A stretch of 40,815 bases of DNA. Origin: Filobacillus milosensis. Its GTDB lineage: Bacteria > Bacillota > Bacilli > Bacillales > Alkalibacillaceae. This document shows positions 9,661 to 20,323 of this stretch, in pieces. Both the position numbers and the translations under genes were made by a program. Under the pieces are notes generated by a model. That model saw only the letters and a program-made list of their open reading frames with translations, ran no database searches and had not been told where the DNA came from. Where the stretch lies: contig NZ_SOPW01000024.1 of the NCBI RefSeq assembly GCF_004402015.1, positions 1 through 40,815 of the forward strand, read 5' to 3'. Position 1 is the stretch's first letter. Each line of letters begins with the position of its first letter.

Positions 9661-10581
9661 TTATACAGTTACTTTACTTCTTATATTTAGATACTTTATA
9701 AATTTATCTATATCATCAATAACTTCAAAATCACTCAAAAAACTACTATTTTTAATCGATCCAATTCTGGTTCTCTTATATTGAATTAACATCCTATATA
9801 TTGGCTTATTTTCATAAGCCATGGCATAACCTAATTCAAAAGGCATCCACTTAGAATACCTGGAATTTCTACTATCAACATATAAAACACAACCTGAACT
9901 ACGTAGGGAATCTAATATTTTATTAGTAATTTCTTTATTAGTGTATTCTTTAAGCATGGCCTCACCAGAATAAAATTCTTCTAAATATCTAAATAATATA
10001 TTAGTATTATGGTTAGTGAAATCCAATATTAAAGAAATGATTTTTTGTGTTGCTCTTAAATAATTAAGCTGAAAATCGTCTAACCAATCAATGTATGTTG
10101 ACAAGTTGTGCTCAAATAAAAACAGAAGTTTAAGCCCCAGCACTTCTCTTGAATCAATACTACTATGAGAAAGAAAGATATCATAATCTGTTCTATCAAA
10201 GTACTCAAATTGTGAAATTAACATCAATAATAAACGAGATTTGTAAAAGGTTATTATTTGGTAAATGATTTCAGGTTCTATTTTATCATATGCCCCTATT
10301 TCCTTACTTACTTCATTAAAAATCTCTTCCCCAAATCTTTGAGAAGCTCTCATTACTACCTCTTCAATTGGTATTTGATCTAAACTTAATATAGCTTCTA
10401 GAGTATTAATTATGTAAGTGTTTTCAGACATATTGCTTAAATCGTTATCATTAACAAATTTTTCAAATCTTTCATTAATATTATCTTTCCATTCTTCTCC
10501 ATCTTTATAGTTCTCAATAACATCATATATATATTCATTTAAATATTTATACAGACTTTTTTCTATTATATCTATTTTCAT
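9661..10581 (-). CDS. TIR-domain protein with helical N-terminus
   Basis: In the 306-residue protein, residues 1-130 are helical and match nothing I recognise. Residues 131-306 form a TIR-like domain: it opens with TDYDIFLSHSS, and the presumed catalytic glutamate is Glu249 in SKWMPFELGYAMAY. TIR domains of this class cleave NAD+ or make cyclic ADP-ribose signals. It is the last of four TIR genes in the operon, separated from the previous one by 113 bases, the largest gap in the operon. An AGGGGGG ribosome binding site precedes the ATG. In a Thoeris-like reading it would be an extra signal-producing sensor, with the N-terminal helices recognising a phage trigger. The region between the TIR strands is longer than in its neighbours. 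Function within the operon is inferred. Confidence 0.75.
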   Translation of the reverse strand: MKIDIIEKSLYKYLNEYIYDVIENYKDGEEWKDNINERFEKFVNDNDLSNMSENTYIINTLEAILSLDQIPIEEVVMRASQRFGEEIFNEVSKEIGAYDKIEPEIIYQIITFYKSRLLLMLISQFEYFDRTDYDIFLSHSSIDSREVLGLKLLFLFEHNLSTYIDWLDDFQLNYLRATQKIISLILDFTNHNTNILFRYLEEFYSGEAMLKEYTNKEITNKILDSLRSSGCVLYVDSRNSRYSKWMPFELGYAMAYENKPIYRMLIQYKRTRIGSIKNSSFLSDFEVIDDIDKFIKYLNIRSKVTV

Positions 10582-10694
10582 TTGAACCCCCCTAATAGAA
10601 TTACATTATCTAATAATAAGTCTTGCAATTGCTGTTTATTTAGAATTTTTTCTAGTGAAAAGGGACTAATTATAGTAATCCTATTAATAATCTT

Positions 10695-11249
10695 TTAAGG
10701 ATTCACGCCTTTAATCCACCTTTCAAATCCAACAAAATTTTTCTCATCGCTATGAATGAATATTGAAGTTCCAGTCCTAACAGCGTATTCATACAAACCT
10801 AAATACTCTTGCCCCTTATATTCATCTATTGAATTACTACGAATAGTTAACGGGAGAATAGCTACTTTTCCTTTAAGAGCATCAAAATATCCTAATTCCC
10901 AAGGCATCCACACTGATTCAGTTGAATGCTCAGAGGTTGCAAAAAGCAAAGATGCACTTTGTCCCATCCTTTTTCTTAATGTATTTGCTGTTAGTTTAGT
11001 AACTTGTCCTCTATTCATTTGGGGGTCTTCTTTCCAATCCAAATAAACTGTGTAACCTAATGATTCTATAAAGTAACATAAACCAAGTATTACTTCAGCA
11101 TCACTATAGGAATGAGATAAAAATACATCATAATTTTTATTTTCATTAAAATTAGCAAATGACTTTTGAATAGTTTGTTGTGAACTTTCATATAATGGCT
11201 TTTTATTTTTAGCAATTAATCTTAGATCATCTACATTAAAAAGACTCAT
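10695..11249 (-). CDS. TIR-domain protein (TIR_2 type), second ThsB-like sensor
   Basis: The 184-residue protein is almost entirely one TIR domain. It starts with NYDVFLSHSYSDAEV, has the DWKEDP strand-turn, and carries the presumed catalytic glutamate in VWMPWELGYFDALKG. These residues suggest NAD+ hydrolase or cyclase activity. I prefer ATG 11249 over a GTG four codons upstream, because AGTGGGA then lies at normal spacing. It follows the ThsB-like gene with a gap of about 25 bases, so they are co-transcribed. Having several different TIR proteins beside one SLOG-containing effector is a known Thoeris pattern, in which each TIR is thought to detect a different phage cue. The trigger is unknown. 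Confidence 0.82.
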   Translation of the reverse strand: MSLFNVDDLRLIAKNKKPLYESSQQTIQKSFANFNENKNYDVFLSHSYSDAEVILGLCYFIESLGYTVYLDWKEDPQMNRGQVTKLTANTLRKRMGQSASLLFATSEHSTESVWMPWELGYFDALKGKVAILPLTIRSNSIDEYKGQEYLGLYEYAVRTGTSIFIHSDEKNFVGFERWIKGVNP

Positions 11250-11274
11250 GACTATTCCCACTTTCCCAATACTA

Positions 11275-11772
11275 TCAATATTTTTTTCTAATCTCTATTG
11301 CTTCTTCAATCCAGTCCAGTAAATTGTCTTGTATATAAGCATATACTTTCTTACTGTCTTTACTAGGAGGATTTATTGCTTTTACAATTGATGAAAGTTT
11401 TGCGTTATTTCGTTTCATAGTAAAATTATCAAATGGATTATCTCCTTTTTCTTCTTTATTACCCTGTAAATTCTTTAAATTATGCACATAAATACCAAGA
11501 AGACCTTTTCCGTCATTCCATGATTTTTCTATCTCATAGTTAATCCATTTCCGGCCAGCAGTGTTACTTCCGATTAAAACAACTGTACAGGATTTTCCGT
11601 GTAATTGACTATCAATCCAATTTTGGATAGCTTTGTCACCACCTCTTTTTATCTTTTCCCAATTATTATCGGTAACAGTTCGATTACCTTCTATTACCCC
11701 CATATTCCGTATTTGTGACGCCCTATTATTATCAGCTTTATAATGAAAACTATAGAATGCTTTTCTTGCCAT
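11275..11772 (-). CDS. thsB: ThsB-like TIR protein (DUF1863/MTH538 type)
   Basis: The 165-residue protein opens with MARKAFYSFHYKADNNRASQ and contains CTVVLIGSNTAGRKWINYEI. Both strings closely follow the pattern of the Thoeris sensor ThsB (MTH538 TIR-like, DUF1863). The presumed catalytic glutamate lies in KWINYEIEKSW. Such proteins sense phage infection and convert NAD+ into a cyclic ADP-ribose isomer that activates the ThsA effector. It is the second gene of the operon, starting 30 bases after the TIR-SLOG gene with an AAAGGAGA ribosome binding site. Family membership is clear from sequence. The gene symbol is given on family grounds, because the partner effector here is not the classical SIR2-SLOG ThsA. 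Confidence 0.85.
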   Translation of the reverse strand: MARKAFYSFHYKADNNRASQIRNMGVIEGNRTVTDNNWEKIKRGGDKAIQNWIDSQLHGKSCTVVLIGSNTAGRKWINYEIEKSWNDGKGLLGIYVHNLKNLQGNKEEKGDNPFDNFTMKRNNAKLSSIVKAINPPSKDSKKVYAYIQDNLLDWIEEAIEIRKKY

Positions 11773-11802
11773 ACTTTTTGTCTCCTTTAATTTTAAATTA
11801 AT

Positions 11803-13698
11803 TTAGATATCTAGATGTTTAAATATTTTATTAGCTACCATTCTTAAATCACTACTTAACATCAATTCTTTATTTTCTGTATTTGATAAATGATTTAAAG
11901 TATTTACCCAGTCACTTTCTTGCATTTTCTTTGCTATTTGCGCTGTATGACCGCCAACTGATCCAATTACAAAAACTGGTATACCTGCTGCTCTTGCTAA
12001 TTCAATTTCTTCCTCTACTCCAGGTGAATGACCTTGAGCGTCAGTTTTTCCTCCAAGGGCAATAAGTGCTGAAGCCTTTTTATCTGAAATCATACTTTTA
12101 CGCATTAAAGTAAGACTTTTCTGCCTGTCATTTTCCACATTATCAGTGGGGAAAACTGTTGCATTCTTCTTGTGTTCTTCGATAATTGATTCAGTTACAA
12201 AATACTTCGATATATACATATGAATAATTTCCGCATATTTTTTAGGGTATTTCATTTTAGCCATATCAAAAATCAAATGTTGAAATGTTGGATGTGCACC
12301 AAATATTATAGTTAAACCTTTTTTCAAAGCCATTTGGATGAAAATATGAATTGCATTTGTTAACACTTGCTGATGTTCTGGTTCACAATCTGGAAATGCA
12401 CCCGATATTATTATCCCTTTATCAGTTACATTGTTGCTATAACTACTATTCTTTAGTTCCTCAATATTTCCAATATACTCATCGAATGAGTCTATAAAAC
12501 ACTTTTCCTGCCCACTTACTGTAGATTGAAAAACAGAACCTGACATTGGACCTAACAGAATTGATGCATCATAATAAGGTCCCATTTGTGGATGGGGTTC
12601 ATAACCTAGTTCATTTAATGCTGGTACAAAGTCATCTATATCTTGGTTTTTAGGTACTCTCCCGTAGAATTGTACTAGATGAGTCATTGGGCGCTGTTGG
12701 TATTTAAATCCTTCCCTTGGCACTTTAACCTGATATATCATCCTCCTCTGGTCTAACTCAGTAAAAGAGAATCCTGCTTCTGTTGTCAATGATTTTAGTT
12801 GTAGTAATTTGTCAAATGTATTACTTGCAAATTCCCTTGAAATGCTAAAAGCTTTATGAATTATGTTGTCAATAATATCAAGATTAATATTCGTTTCCTG
12901 CGGGTTTAACCCCTCTAAGTTAAAGTGCGGCTTATCCGACGGTCTAGTTTTTAAATTATGATCTGGAGAGTGTTCACCTAGTTTAATCCAAACTATTGGT
13001 ATATTAATAGATAAGGCCATTCTTATCTCTCTATCAATCCAATCTGATTCCCAAGTTTTAGGGGTATCTAGTAGTATTACAGCATCACTTTGTCTTAAGT
13101 TCTCTTCTATTACCTCTTGTGCATTTTCCCCAACTTTTATATCAATTAAATCTCTAAATGCGCTCTCAGCTCGTAATCTTAGTTCTTTACAAAACGATGC
13201 TGCAATTTCTTCACCATCTAATCGACGGTGACTAATAAATAAGTTCATACTATCTTGTGCCAGTGTAGGTTGCATACGTGTAACTATTGTTCTAGCTAGA
13301 TTAACAGCTATTGTATCTATGTAGTTTTCATTTAAAGCTCTTTGTCTAAGTTGTTCTGTTATATCGAAACTTTGCAAATGACCTAAAAGGTTATGAGGTG
13401 ATCGTGTTTCACTATTAATAGCTATTGGGAAAAGGTCAGATTTTTGTTCTTCATTGTTTTTAACAGCGATTATATTTTTAAAGAACCCTGTTACGTGTTC
13501 TGAGTAATTTTGATCCTGTCTATTAAAAAACAAAAAGATATCATTTTTAGATATTTTTATAGAATTCAACGCCATAATGTTGTTAATAACGGAAATATTT
13601 ATATGCTCCTGTAATTCATTCGAACAAGCTTCTAAAAAATCAATAGCTTTTCTTTCTTGTCCAATTGTTAATTTTGGATGCAATAAGAAAACTGTCAT
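11803..13698 (-). CDS. TIR-SLOG fusion, likely Thoeris-like effector
   Basis: The 631-residue protein has three parts. Residues 1-140 form an unidentified alpha/beta domain starting TVFLLHPKLTIG. A TIR domain spans about 148-265 (MNLFISHRRLDGEE, presumed catalytic Glu224 in DWIDREIRMAL). A C-terminal SLOG/STALD domain (about 385-625) has the glycine motifs GAFPDCEPEH, IIFGAHPTF and ALGGKTDAQGHSPGVEEEIE. In classical Thoeris, ThsA carries a SIR2 NADase joined to a SLOG domain that binds cyclic ADP-ribose. Here a TIR domain stands in place of SIR2, so ligand binding by SLOG could switch on TIR-mediated NAD+ destruction and abortive infection. I chose ATG 13698, with AAGGTG 7 bases upstream, over a TTG six codons earlier. 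It is the first gene of the operon. The effector role is inferred. Confidence 0.82.
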   Translation of the reverse strand: MTVFLLHPKLTIGQERKAIDFLEACSNELQEHINISVINNIMALNSIKISKNDIFLFFNRQDQNYSEHVTGFFKNIIAVKNNEEQKSDLFPIAINSETRSPHNLLGHLQSFDITEQLRQRALNENYIDTIAVNLARTIVTRMQPTLAQDSMNLFISHRRLDGEEIAASFCKELRLRAESAFRDLIDIKVGENAQEVIEENLRQSDAVILLDTPKTWESDWIDREIRMALSINIPIVWIKLGEHSPDHNLKTRPSDKPHFNLEGLNPQETNINLDIIDNIIHKAFSISREFASNTFDKLLQLKSLTTEAGFSFTELDQRRMIYQVKVPREGFKYQQRPMTHLVQFYGRVPKNQDIDDFVPALNELGYEPHPQMGPYYDASILLGPMSGSVFQSTVSGQEKCFIDSFDEYIGNIEELKNSSYSNNVTDKGIIISGAFPDCEPEHQQVLTNAIHIFIQMALKKGLTIIFGAHPTFQHLIFDMAKMKYPKKYAEIIHMYISKYFVTESIIEEHKKNATVFPTDNVENDRQKSLTLMRKSMISDKKASALIALGGKTDAQGHSPGVEEEIELARAAGIPVFVIGSVGGHTAQIAKKMQESDWVNTLNHLSNTENKELMLSSDLRMVANKIFKHLDI

Positions 13699-13765
13699 TC
13701 TAACACCTTCTTTCAATATTATCTATTTCTAAATACGTTTTTGTCAGTCTACCTTTTTATTGATA

Positions 13766-13787
13766 ATTATAGCTTTTAATATTAAAA
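13766..13787 (-). promoter_or_regulatory. Possible promoter of the TIR operon
   Basis: A minus-strand TATAAT (+ strand 13766-13771) lies about 65 bases upstream of the TIR-SLOG start. Directly next to it is a perfect 14-base AT palindrome (13774-13787). No good -35 box was found. In AT-rich DNA such motifs can arise by chance. The rest of 13699-13906 holds only a short GGCAAG/CTTGCC hairpin near 13847-13864, without a T run. Confidence 0.3.
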
Positions 13788-13906
13788 ATTGTATAAACCA
13801 GTTAACTGATTTATTTTGCAGTTATTGAGGCAAATGGACTATAACCGGCAAGCTCCCCTTGCCTTCATCTTCTCTTTGATCTTTTGTTACCCACTTTTTA
13901 AAAAGT

Positions 13907-14056
13907 TTAATTTTTACAACCATTTTTATCACAAGTTATTCTAGAACTTGTATTTGCCCAGTGACTAGGGCTTTCATTTGTATTAAATCCACAACCAGTT
14001 GTTCCACCTTTACTCCCACTATGCACAATTTCAGTTGGCACGTGTTTAACAGACAT
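13907..14056 (-). CDS. Small Cys-containing protein (49 residues)
   Basis: A 49-residue reading frame is preceded by a perfect AAAGGAGGTGAT ribosome binding site, which is strong evidence that it is translated. The protein begins MSVKHVPTEIVHSG, has TTGCGF in the middle and ends ITCDKNGCKN. Cysteines at 22, 42 and 47, with nearby histidines (5, 12, 32), could bind a metal, which is a guess. It has no membrane segment or signal peptide. It sits between the hsdR terminator and the TIR operon, both on the same strand, so it forms its own short transcript or a leader to the TIR operon. I recall similar small proteins beside type I restriction genes in Bacilli but cannot confirm this. Function unknown. 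Confidence 0.8.
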   Translation of the reverse strand: MSVKHVPTEIVHSGSKGGTTGCGFNTNESPSHWANTSSRITCDKNGCKN

Positions 14057-14178
14057 ATAGATCACCTCCTTTAATTTCAATAGTTTTTAGATAAGCTGTC
14101 TTTGCGAGATAGATAGAAAATAGTTTGTTGAAACAGTTACTTTACATATATCAGCAAACATTCATTTCCATAAAATAT

Positions 14179-14233
14179 AAAAAAGTCAGCCATCCTAAAA
14201 AGTTCTTTAACCAAACTTTTTATAATGACTGAC
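14179..14233 (-). terminator. Rho-independent terminator after hsdR
   Basis: On the minus strand GTCAGTCAT pairs with ATGGCTGAC (one G-U pair), enclosing a second hairpin AAAAAGTT/AACTTTTT. Six T follow. It starts 8 bases after the hsdR stop codon and clearly ends the restriction operon. Confidence 0.85.
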
Positions 14234-14240
14234 CTAGTTG

Positions 14241-17200
14241 TTATAATTTATATTCACCTTTAGACTCTGCAGCTTGTTCGTAATTCCATTCTCTAACTTC
14301 TGTATGTTCCGCCATTAATTCAGCTTGGTGCATCACGGTGTTTAATGCATTTTTCGCTTGATCTGGTGGATAATCATACTTCTTTAATAACCTTTTAACA
14401 ATACGTCTCATACCAGCACGAGCACTCTTCCTGACGTGCCAATCAATGGTCATATTACGTCTAATTGCTTGTGTTAATTCATTGGCAATTTGCCGTAACA
14501 CTTCATCCTCCATTAATTCTTTAACAACATCCTCTGAAGTTAAAGCATCATAGAAAGCAATCTCATCTTCGTTTAAGCCTAAGTCTTGCTCTTTTTGACG
14601 ATCTTCTTTCATTTCATTCGCCATTTGGATTAATTCTTCCATAACTTCAGCATTTGTAATTGCTTGGTTTTTGTACTTGTTGAGAGACTTCTTCAGTTTC
14701 TCTGAGTATTTCTGAGATTTAACGAGATTACTTCTTTCCATTGATTTAATGTTACCTTCAAGTAACTTTCTCAACATCTCAACTGCAAGGTTTTTATGTT
14801 CATAATCTCGAACTTCATCTAGAAATTCTTCAGATAAAATTGACACATCTGGATGTTCTAATCCCATAACATCAAATACATCGACGGCTTCTTCTGAGAT
14901 TATAGATCGTTCAAGTAGTTGACTTACTCTTGCTTCAACTTCTTTTTTGGATTGACGCTTAGGCTGTTTTTCTTGCAGTTTATTCAAACTGGCTTTAACA
15001 GCTTTAAAGTAGCTAACTTCTAGTGCAACTTCTTTACCTTCGTTGGTGGCAGCACAAAGTGAATGAGCTTTGGCAAGTTCAGTTGCCTTCTGTTTAAATT
15101 CTTTCTGTTCCTGTTCACTCTTACCAAAAATTAAGTTCATACCACCTGTTATGGCACGGATTCTACCAGATTGTGATGATTCCATATAAGCTGAATAATC
15201 AAAACCATGCATCATATTCTGCAAAATCTCAAGTTTTTCTTTCATGATTGCGATAGCTGCTGAGGTATCAATACCAGTTGTCTTTTTATCACTATCTGTA
15301 TATTGATTTAAAGCTTTTTTCAAGCTCTCTAAAATTCCGATATAGTCAACAACAACTCCACCCGATTTGTCTTTAAAAACTCGGTTTACACGAGCAATAG
15401 CCTGCATAAGATTGTGACCCTGCATTGGTTTATCAATATACATCGTGTGCATGGATGGTACATCAAAACCTGTTAGCCACATGTCACGAACGATGACAAT
15501 CTTTAGCTCATCACTGTTATCTTTCATTCGTTTGGCTAGTAAATCTCGTCGTTTTTTACCACCAATGTGACGCTGTAGAGATTCTTCATCAGCGGCACTG
15601 CCTGTCATAACAACTTTAATCTTACCTTTATCATCATCATCTGAATGCCAGTCAGGACGAAGTTTGATGATTTCATCATAGAGATCTACACAAATACGAC
15701 GACTCATAGCCACTACCATTGCTTTTCCTTCGATTGTTTTGGACTTTTCTTCATAGTGATTCACAATATCCTTAGCAAGCTTCTCAATACGACTAGGTGA
15801 TCCAACAATCGCTTCGAGCTTTGACCATTTCGATTTATATTTTTCTCGTGATGATTCTTCGTGATCCTCTGTAATCTCTTCGAACTCTTGGTCAATTTGA
15901 GCTAATTCTTCCTCATTTGCCTCAAGTCGAATTATTCGGTTTTCATAATAGATTTTGACCGTCGCTTCATCCTCTACAGCACGTGTCATGTCATAAATGT
16001 CGATATAATTACCGAATACGGCTGGAGTTGATTTGTCCTCTAGCTCTATTGGTGTCCCTGTAAAACCGATAAATGAAGCATTTGGTAAAGCATCGCGCAG
16101 ATATTTTGCATAACCATATTTAACATCACCAGTTTTACGGTCTGTCTTAGCGGATAAACCATATTGACTACGATGGGCTTCATCAGCGATGATAATCACA
16201 TTTTTTCGATCAGTTAAAACGGGCATCTCTTCTTCTTCGGGTTTAAACTTTTGAATGGTCGTAAAAATAATACCACCAGACTGACGTTCATTTAAAAGGT
16301 CATATAAGCCATTAACTTCTTGAGAGTTTTCGTTCGCTTGTTGCTTCTTCTGTTCATCAGTCAATTTACGAATATGTGCTTGTTTAGGTGACTGCATTAA
16401 AATATCTTGTGATTTCGCGAATGTATTATACAACTGATCATCCAAATCATTGCGGTCAGTAATGACAACAATAGTTGGATTGTTCTTAAGTTGATTAATT
16501 AACTGTCCTGTATAAAAGACCATTGAAAAACTCTTACCCGAACCTTGTGTATGCCAAATTACACCGATTTTACGGTCGCCTTCCTCACTCGTCGCCTTTT
16601 TAGTATGGTCAAGGGCTTTCTTAACAGCAAAATACTGATGATACGCTGCCAAAATCTTAGCAATCGACTTCTTATCACCTATTTTTTTACCAGTTTCATC
16701 CCGTTCTTCTTCGTGCGACTCCTGAAAAAGTATAAAGTTTTGAATAATATCAATTAGACGATTTTTAGATAACATTCCTCTTAATAGCACTTCATACTGG
16801 GGAACCTCTAATGGTTCAACATTTTCACCATCTACTGTACGCCAATTCATGAAACGTTCTTGACTAGCAGTGATTGTTCCAGCTTTTGCATTTATACCAT
16901 CTGATAAAATGCAGAACGCGTTATAATTAAATAGAGTTGGAATATCACGTTTGTACGTTTGAATCTGTGCATAAGCATGATCAATACTAGCATTTTCATC
17001 AGATGCTGATTTTAACTCGATCACCACAAAAGGGATTCCATTAATAAATAGAACAAGGTCAGGACGACGTTCTTCTTTTTCAATGATTGTAAACTGATTA
17101 ACCACAACGAATTCATTGTTTGAAGGCCCTTCAAAATCAATTAAGAAAGCTTTCTTTGTTTGGTTTTGACCATCCTGGTGAAAAGACACATCAATTCCTT

Positions 17201-17492
17201 CTGTCACGAGCCTATGAAAATAACGGTTATTTTCTTCTAAACTCGGACTATTGAATGCAACGATTTGTCGATAAGCTTCATCAATTGCTTCTTGAGGTAG
17301 ATGGCGATTATTTCTAAACAGAGCATCCTTTAACCTATCTTCTAATATAACATCACGGTAATCTTTACGTTCGGGCCTTTCTCCATCTGAACTTATATCT
17401 GGACCAAATAAATATTCATATCCAAGCTCTTGAATAATTTCAATAGCCGCTTCTTCTAATTTATCTTCAGTGAAATTTTCTAAGAAGCCCAT
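14241..17492 (-). CDS. hsdR: Type I restriction enzyme R subunit
   Basis: The 1083-residue protein translocates and cleaves unmethylated DNA within an HsdR2M2S complex. The N-terminal nuclease has the PD-(D/E)XK pattern with Asp145 (RRPDLVLF) and Glu159-x-Lys161 (VIELKS). The motor has Walker A HTQGSGKS (314-321), a DEAH box ([12 protein letters not shown]) and the later helicase region [21 protein letters not shown] long helical C-terminus makes contact with the methyltransferase core. Length and motifs are normal for the family and nothing is broken. It is the last gene of the operon, beginning about 30 bases after hsdS with an AGGAGGAG ribosome binding site, and is followed by a strong terminator. 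Confidence 0.97.
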   Translation of the reverse strand: MGFLENFTEDKLEEAAIEIIQELGYEYLFGPDISSDGERPERKDYRDVILEDRLKDALFRNNRHLPQEAIDEAYRQIVAFNSPSLEENNRYFHRLVTEGIDVSFHQDGQNQTKKAFLIDFEGPSNNEFVVVNQFTIIEKEERRPDLVLFINGIPFVVIELKSASDENASIDHAYAQIQTYKRDIPTLFNYNAFCILSDGINAKAGTITASQERFMNWRTVDGENVEPLEVPQYEVLLRGMLSKNRLIDIIQNFILFQESHEEERDETGKKIGDKKSIAKILAAYHQYFAVKKALDHTKKATSEEGDRKIGVIWHTQGSGKSFSMVFYTGQLINQLKNNPTIVVITDRNDLDDQLYNTFAKSQDILMQSPKQAHIRKLTDEQKKQQANENSQEVNGLYDLLNERQSGGIIFTTIQKFKPEEEEMPVLTDRKNVIIIADEAHRSQYGLSAKTDRKTGDVKYGYAKYLRDALPNASFIGFTGTPIELEDKSTPAVFGNYIDIYDMTRAVEDEATVKIYYENRIIRLEANEEELAQIDQEFEEITEDHEESSREKYKSKWSKLEAIVGSPSRIEKLAKDIVNHYEEKSKTIEGKAMVVAMSRRICVDLYDEIIKLRPDWHSDDDDKGKIKVVMTGSAADEESLQRHIGGKKRRDLLAKRMKDNSDELKIVIVRDMWLTGFDVPSMHTMYIDKPMQGHNLMQAIARVNRVFKDKSGGVVVDYIGILESLKKALNQYTDSDKKTTGIDTSAAIAIMKEKLEILQNMMHGFDYSAYMESSQSGRIRAITGGMNLIFGKSEQEQKEFKQKATELAKAHSLCAATNEGKEVALEVSYFKAVKASLNKLQEKQPKRQSKKEVEARVSQLLERSIISEEAVDVFDVMGLEHPDVSILSEEFLDEVRDYEHKNLAVEMLRKLLEGNIKSMERSNLVKSQKYSEKLKKSLNKYKNQAITNAEVMEELIQMANEMKEDRQKEQDLGLNEDEIAFYDALTSEDVVKELMEDEVLRQIANELTQAIRRNMTIDWHVRKSARAGMRRIVKRLLKKYDYPPDQAKNALNTVMHQAELMAEHTEVREWNYEQAAESKGEYKL

Positions 17493-17524
17493 TTTACTCC
17501 TCCTTTCCTAATAAAGATTTAACA

Positions 17525-18802
17525 CTAATTATTGACTTGTTCTTCCACAATGTTATCGTCAATTGGGACACGAATTTCGCCGGACATGAGTTTCGGAAGA
17601 AGTAAGTCCCTTATTTTTTCCATTCTTACATTTTCTTTATTGTTTAAAGCAATTTCATCTAAAATACTATCTACTATACATTTATACTTATTAAGGATTT
17701 TAGATTGAGGTATAACCATTTCTATATCAACAACTGCGTTTTTTGAAATCGCTAATACCGTTGTACCTGTAGCAAAACTCTCTGCTCTTTCTCTAAAATC
17801 ATCTGACTTAATATAATAATATAAAAATGATTTAGGTAGTTTTACCTGTCTTAATGCGAATAAGTGATGTGTAAAAATTATATCTCTTTTATTAAACTCA
17901 GGCACGATAATTGGACTTCCAAGTATTAACCTATCTTGGGTCATATCTGTATTAGCTATAATAATATCACCTGGTTTTACTTTGTGCCTATCTTTGTGTT
18001 CTCCATCATAATACTTCATTTTTTCTCTTCTAAATCCACCACCAGGATTAATATTGCCTAAATTCAACATAGGCGTTCCATCTTCAACTAAATGTTTTCC
18101 TTTATAAGATAGGCCCTTTTGAACATCACAATGTTCATTTAGTTTACTGACTTCCCAGCCCTTAGGTATCATTCCCAACTCACTTTCAATCATTTCTCCA
18201 CCACTTGATTTATAAGACTCACCATTATCATTTGGAAATTCAAAATCAACAAACCATCGTTTAAACAATACTTGAGCCATTTCTTCTAATCTTTCATTCA
18301 TTTGGTTGTTTATTTCTATCTTTTTATCTATGGTTGACAGGATGTTTGCTATGGCTTTTTGCTCAAATATCGGCCTTTTTTCAATTTCTAAATTTTCTAA
18401 AACCGACACATACAAGTTTCTTTGTACACTACCAACTGCTAAATCCTTAATATAATTTTGATTGTTTAATAACCAATAAAAAATATACTCCATATTCATT
18501 ATTTCACTATTAACATCAATATTTATTACTGCCCTATTCCCACACATATAGTCCTTCAAAATGCCCAGTCTACCAACTGTGCCTGATTTACTTATCGAAA
18601 TAGTATTAGGTTTAAACATTAAAGCACTTTTCCGAGCACTTTTAAATCCTTCTTCAGTTAAAGTTCTTGTTGTAGTATAAACATAGGAATTATTTAAATC
18701 AGTTGCTCTTAACCATTTAATAGGGCCATCAAAATACTTAGGTTCTTTTTGTGAAGGGTTGACATAACCTTCTTTGAAAGTACAAAATTCCTTAAATTTC
18801 AA
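17525..18802 (-). CDS. hsdS: Type I restriction specificity subunit
   Basis: HsdS sets the DNA target of the methyltransferase and restriction complexes. The 425-residue protein has two target-recognition domains. The first lies near the start ([15 protein letters not shown]) and is followed by a conserved helical region ending in the repeat [20 protein letters not shown]. The second begins about residue 215 ([16 protein letters not shown]) and is followed by a second helix and the typical tail [15 protein letters not shown]. The start is a TTG. I prefer 18802 to a TTG two codons upstream, because the GGGGGGA ribosome binding site would otherwise be almost touching the start. It overlaps hsdM by 11 bases. 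The target sequence cannot be read from the protein. The gene looks intact, and no second hsdS copy or inverted repeats for switching were seen. Confidence 0.95.
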   Translation of the reverse strand: MKFKEFCTFKEGYVNPSQKEPKYFDGPIKWLRATDLNNSYVYTTTRTLTEEGFKSARKSALMFKPNTISISKSGTVGRLGILKDYMCGNRAVINIDVNSEIMNMEYIFYWLLNNQNYIKDLAVGSVQRNLYVSVLENLEIEKRPIFEQKAIANILSTIDKKIEINNQMNERLEEMAQVLFKRWFVDFEFPNDNGESYKSSGGEMIESELGMIPKGWEVSKLNEHCDVQKGLSYKGKHLVEDGTPMLNLGNINPGGGFRREKMKYYDGEHKDRHKVKPGDIIIANTDMTQDRLILGSPIIVPEFNKRDIIFTHHLFALRQVKLPKSFLYYYIKSDDFRERAESFATGTTVLAISKNAVVDIEMVIPQSKILNKYKCIVDSILDEIALNNKENVRMEKIRDLLLPKLMSGEIRVPIDDNIVEEQVNN

Positions 18803-20309
18803 ACCCAATCCCCCCTAAGTTCTTCTTGATTTCTTTTTCTAATTGTTGGGATTTATCGAATAGTTCTCTTAATTCGCTAGTTAGTGATTCCATTTTTTCT
18901 TCAAATGGAATCACATCATCTTCTATTTCTCCTAACCCTACATAACGTCCGGGTGTTAAAGCATATTCATTTACACGAACTTCATCTAACGTTGAGGACT
19001 TACAAAATCCTTTGACATCCTCATAACCTTCGCCTGGTTTACGCCAATTTTGATAAGTAGTAGAGATTTTTTGAATATCTTCCTCAGTTAATTCACGAAG
19101 ACGACGATTAACCATTTCTCCTAAATTACGAGCATCGATAAATAAAATCTCATTTTCACGACCTCGATATTTAGGGTGGTCCTTCTTGTTTCGGTTTAGG
19201 ATCCACAAGGAAACAGGAATACCAGTTGAATAAAATAATTTATCCGGTAAAGCCACAATTGCATCAACCAGATCTGATTCAAGTAAGTTTCTGCGAATTT
19301 CACCTTCATTAGAAGTGTTTGAACTTAATGAACCATTTGCTAAAACAATACCAGCAGTTCCGTTTGGTGCAAGATGATAAACCATGTGTTGTAACCAGGC
19401 ATAGTTCGCATTACCATTTGGTGGGGTACCATGTTTCCATCGAACATCATCAACTAACTCATTTCCACCCCAATCACTAATATTGAATGGTGGATTAGCT
19501 AAAATGTAATCTGCTTTTAGATTTTTGTGTAAATCGTTATGGAAGCTATCTGCATGTTGATCGCCAATATTCCCTTCAAGTCCACGAATGGATAAATTCA
19601 TTTTGCATAGTTTCCAAGTAGTCGAATTTAATTCTTGACCATAAATAGATAGGTTTTCAATTTTCCCTTGGTGACGTTCAAGGAATTTTTCACTTTGAAC
19701 AAACATGCCACCACTACCACAACAAGGGTCATAAATTCTTCCCTCATATGGTTCAATCATTTCAACTAACGTTTTAACAACACTTTGAGGTGTATAGAAC
19801 TCACCGCCACCTTTCCCTTCAGCACTCGCAAACTTGCCTAAGAAGTATTCATAAATACGGCCGAGTAAGTCCTTCTCTTCTTTACTGTGAAGTTTAATAG
19901 TTGAAATTAAATCGATTAACTCACCTAAACGACGTTTATCAAGTTCTGGACGAGCATAACGCTTATCAAGTACACCACGTAAAGAAGGGTTTTCCTTTTC
20001 AATTTCAATCATAGCCTCATCAATATATTGGCCGATCTTTGGGTCTTTAGCATAGTCCTTTATAAAACTCCAACGGGATTGTTTTGGTACCCAGAAAATA
20101 TTTTCTGCTTCATATTCATCACGGTCTTCTTCAAATCCATCTCCTTCTTCAACCAATTCGTTATATTTCATTTCGAATTTGTCGGATATGTATTTTAAGA
20201 AGATTAAACCTAGTGTGACGTGTTTATATTCAGAAGCATCCATACTTCCGCGTAATTTATCCGCTGCTTTCCAAAGTGTTTCCTCAAATCCAATCTTTGC
20301 TGTTTCCAT
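18792..20309 (-). CDS. hsdM: Type I N6-adenine DNA methyltransferase subunit
   Basis: The 505-residue protein transfers a methyl group from S-adenosylmethionine to adenine in the HsdS-defined site. An N-terminal helical HsdM domain (about 1-130) is followed by the methyltransferase core: GEFYTP (169-174), the SAM-binding motif DPCCGSGGM (194-202) and the catalytic NPPF (272-275). All are intact. It starts 14 bases after the upstream HTH gene with an AAGGGGGA ribosome binding site and overlaps hsdS. The order regulator-M-S-R lets methylation and specificity subunits be made before the nuclease. Confidence 0.97.
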   Translation of the reverse strand: METAKIGFEETLWKAADKLRGSMDASEYKHVTLGLIFLKYISDKFEMKYNELVEEGDGFEEDRDEYEAENIFWVPKQSRWSFIKDYAKDPKIGQYIDEAMIEIEKENPSLRGVLDKRYARPELDKRRLGELIDLISTIKLHSKEEKDLLGRIYEYFLGKFASAEGKGGGEFYTPQSVVKTLVEMIEPYEGRIYDPCCGSGGMFVQSEKFLERHQGKIENLSIYGQELNSTTWKLCKMNLSIRGLEGNIGDQHADSFHNDLHKNLKADYILANPPFNISDWGGNELVDDVRWKHGTPPNGNANYAWLQHMVYHLAPNGTAGIVLANGSLSSNTSNEGEIRRNLLESDLVDAIVALPDKLFYSTGIPVSLWILNRNKKDHPKYRGRENEILFIDARNLGEMVNRRLRELTEEDIQKISTTYQNWRKPGEGYEDVKGFCKSSTLDEVRVNEYALTPGRYVGLGEIEDDVIPFEEKMESLTSELRELFDKSQQLEKEIKKNLGGIGFEI

Positions 20310-20323
20310 TTTAGTTGTCCCCC

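Noticed and set aside
16545-16757. Reading frames on the plus strand inside hsdR, mcrB, zor and recombinase genes
   Set aside because: They lie fully opposite well-supported genes, lack ribosome binding sites and encode low-complexity or hydrophobic antisense sequence.
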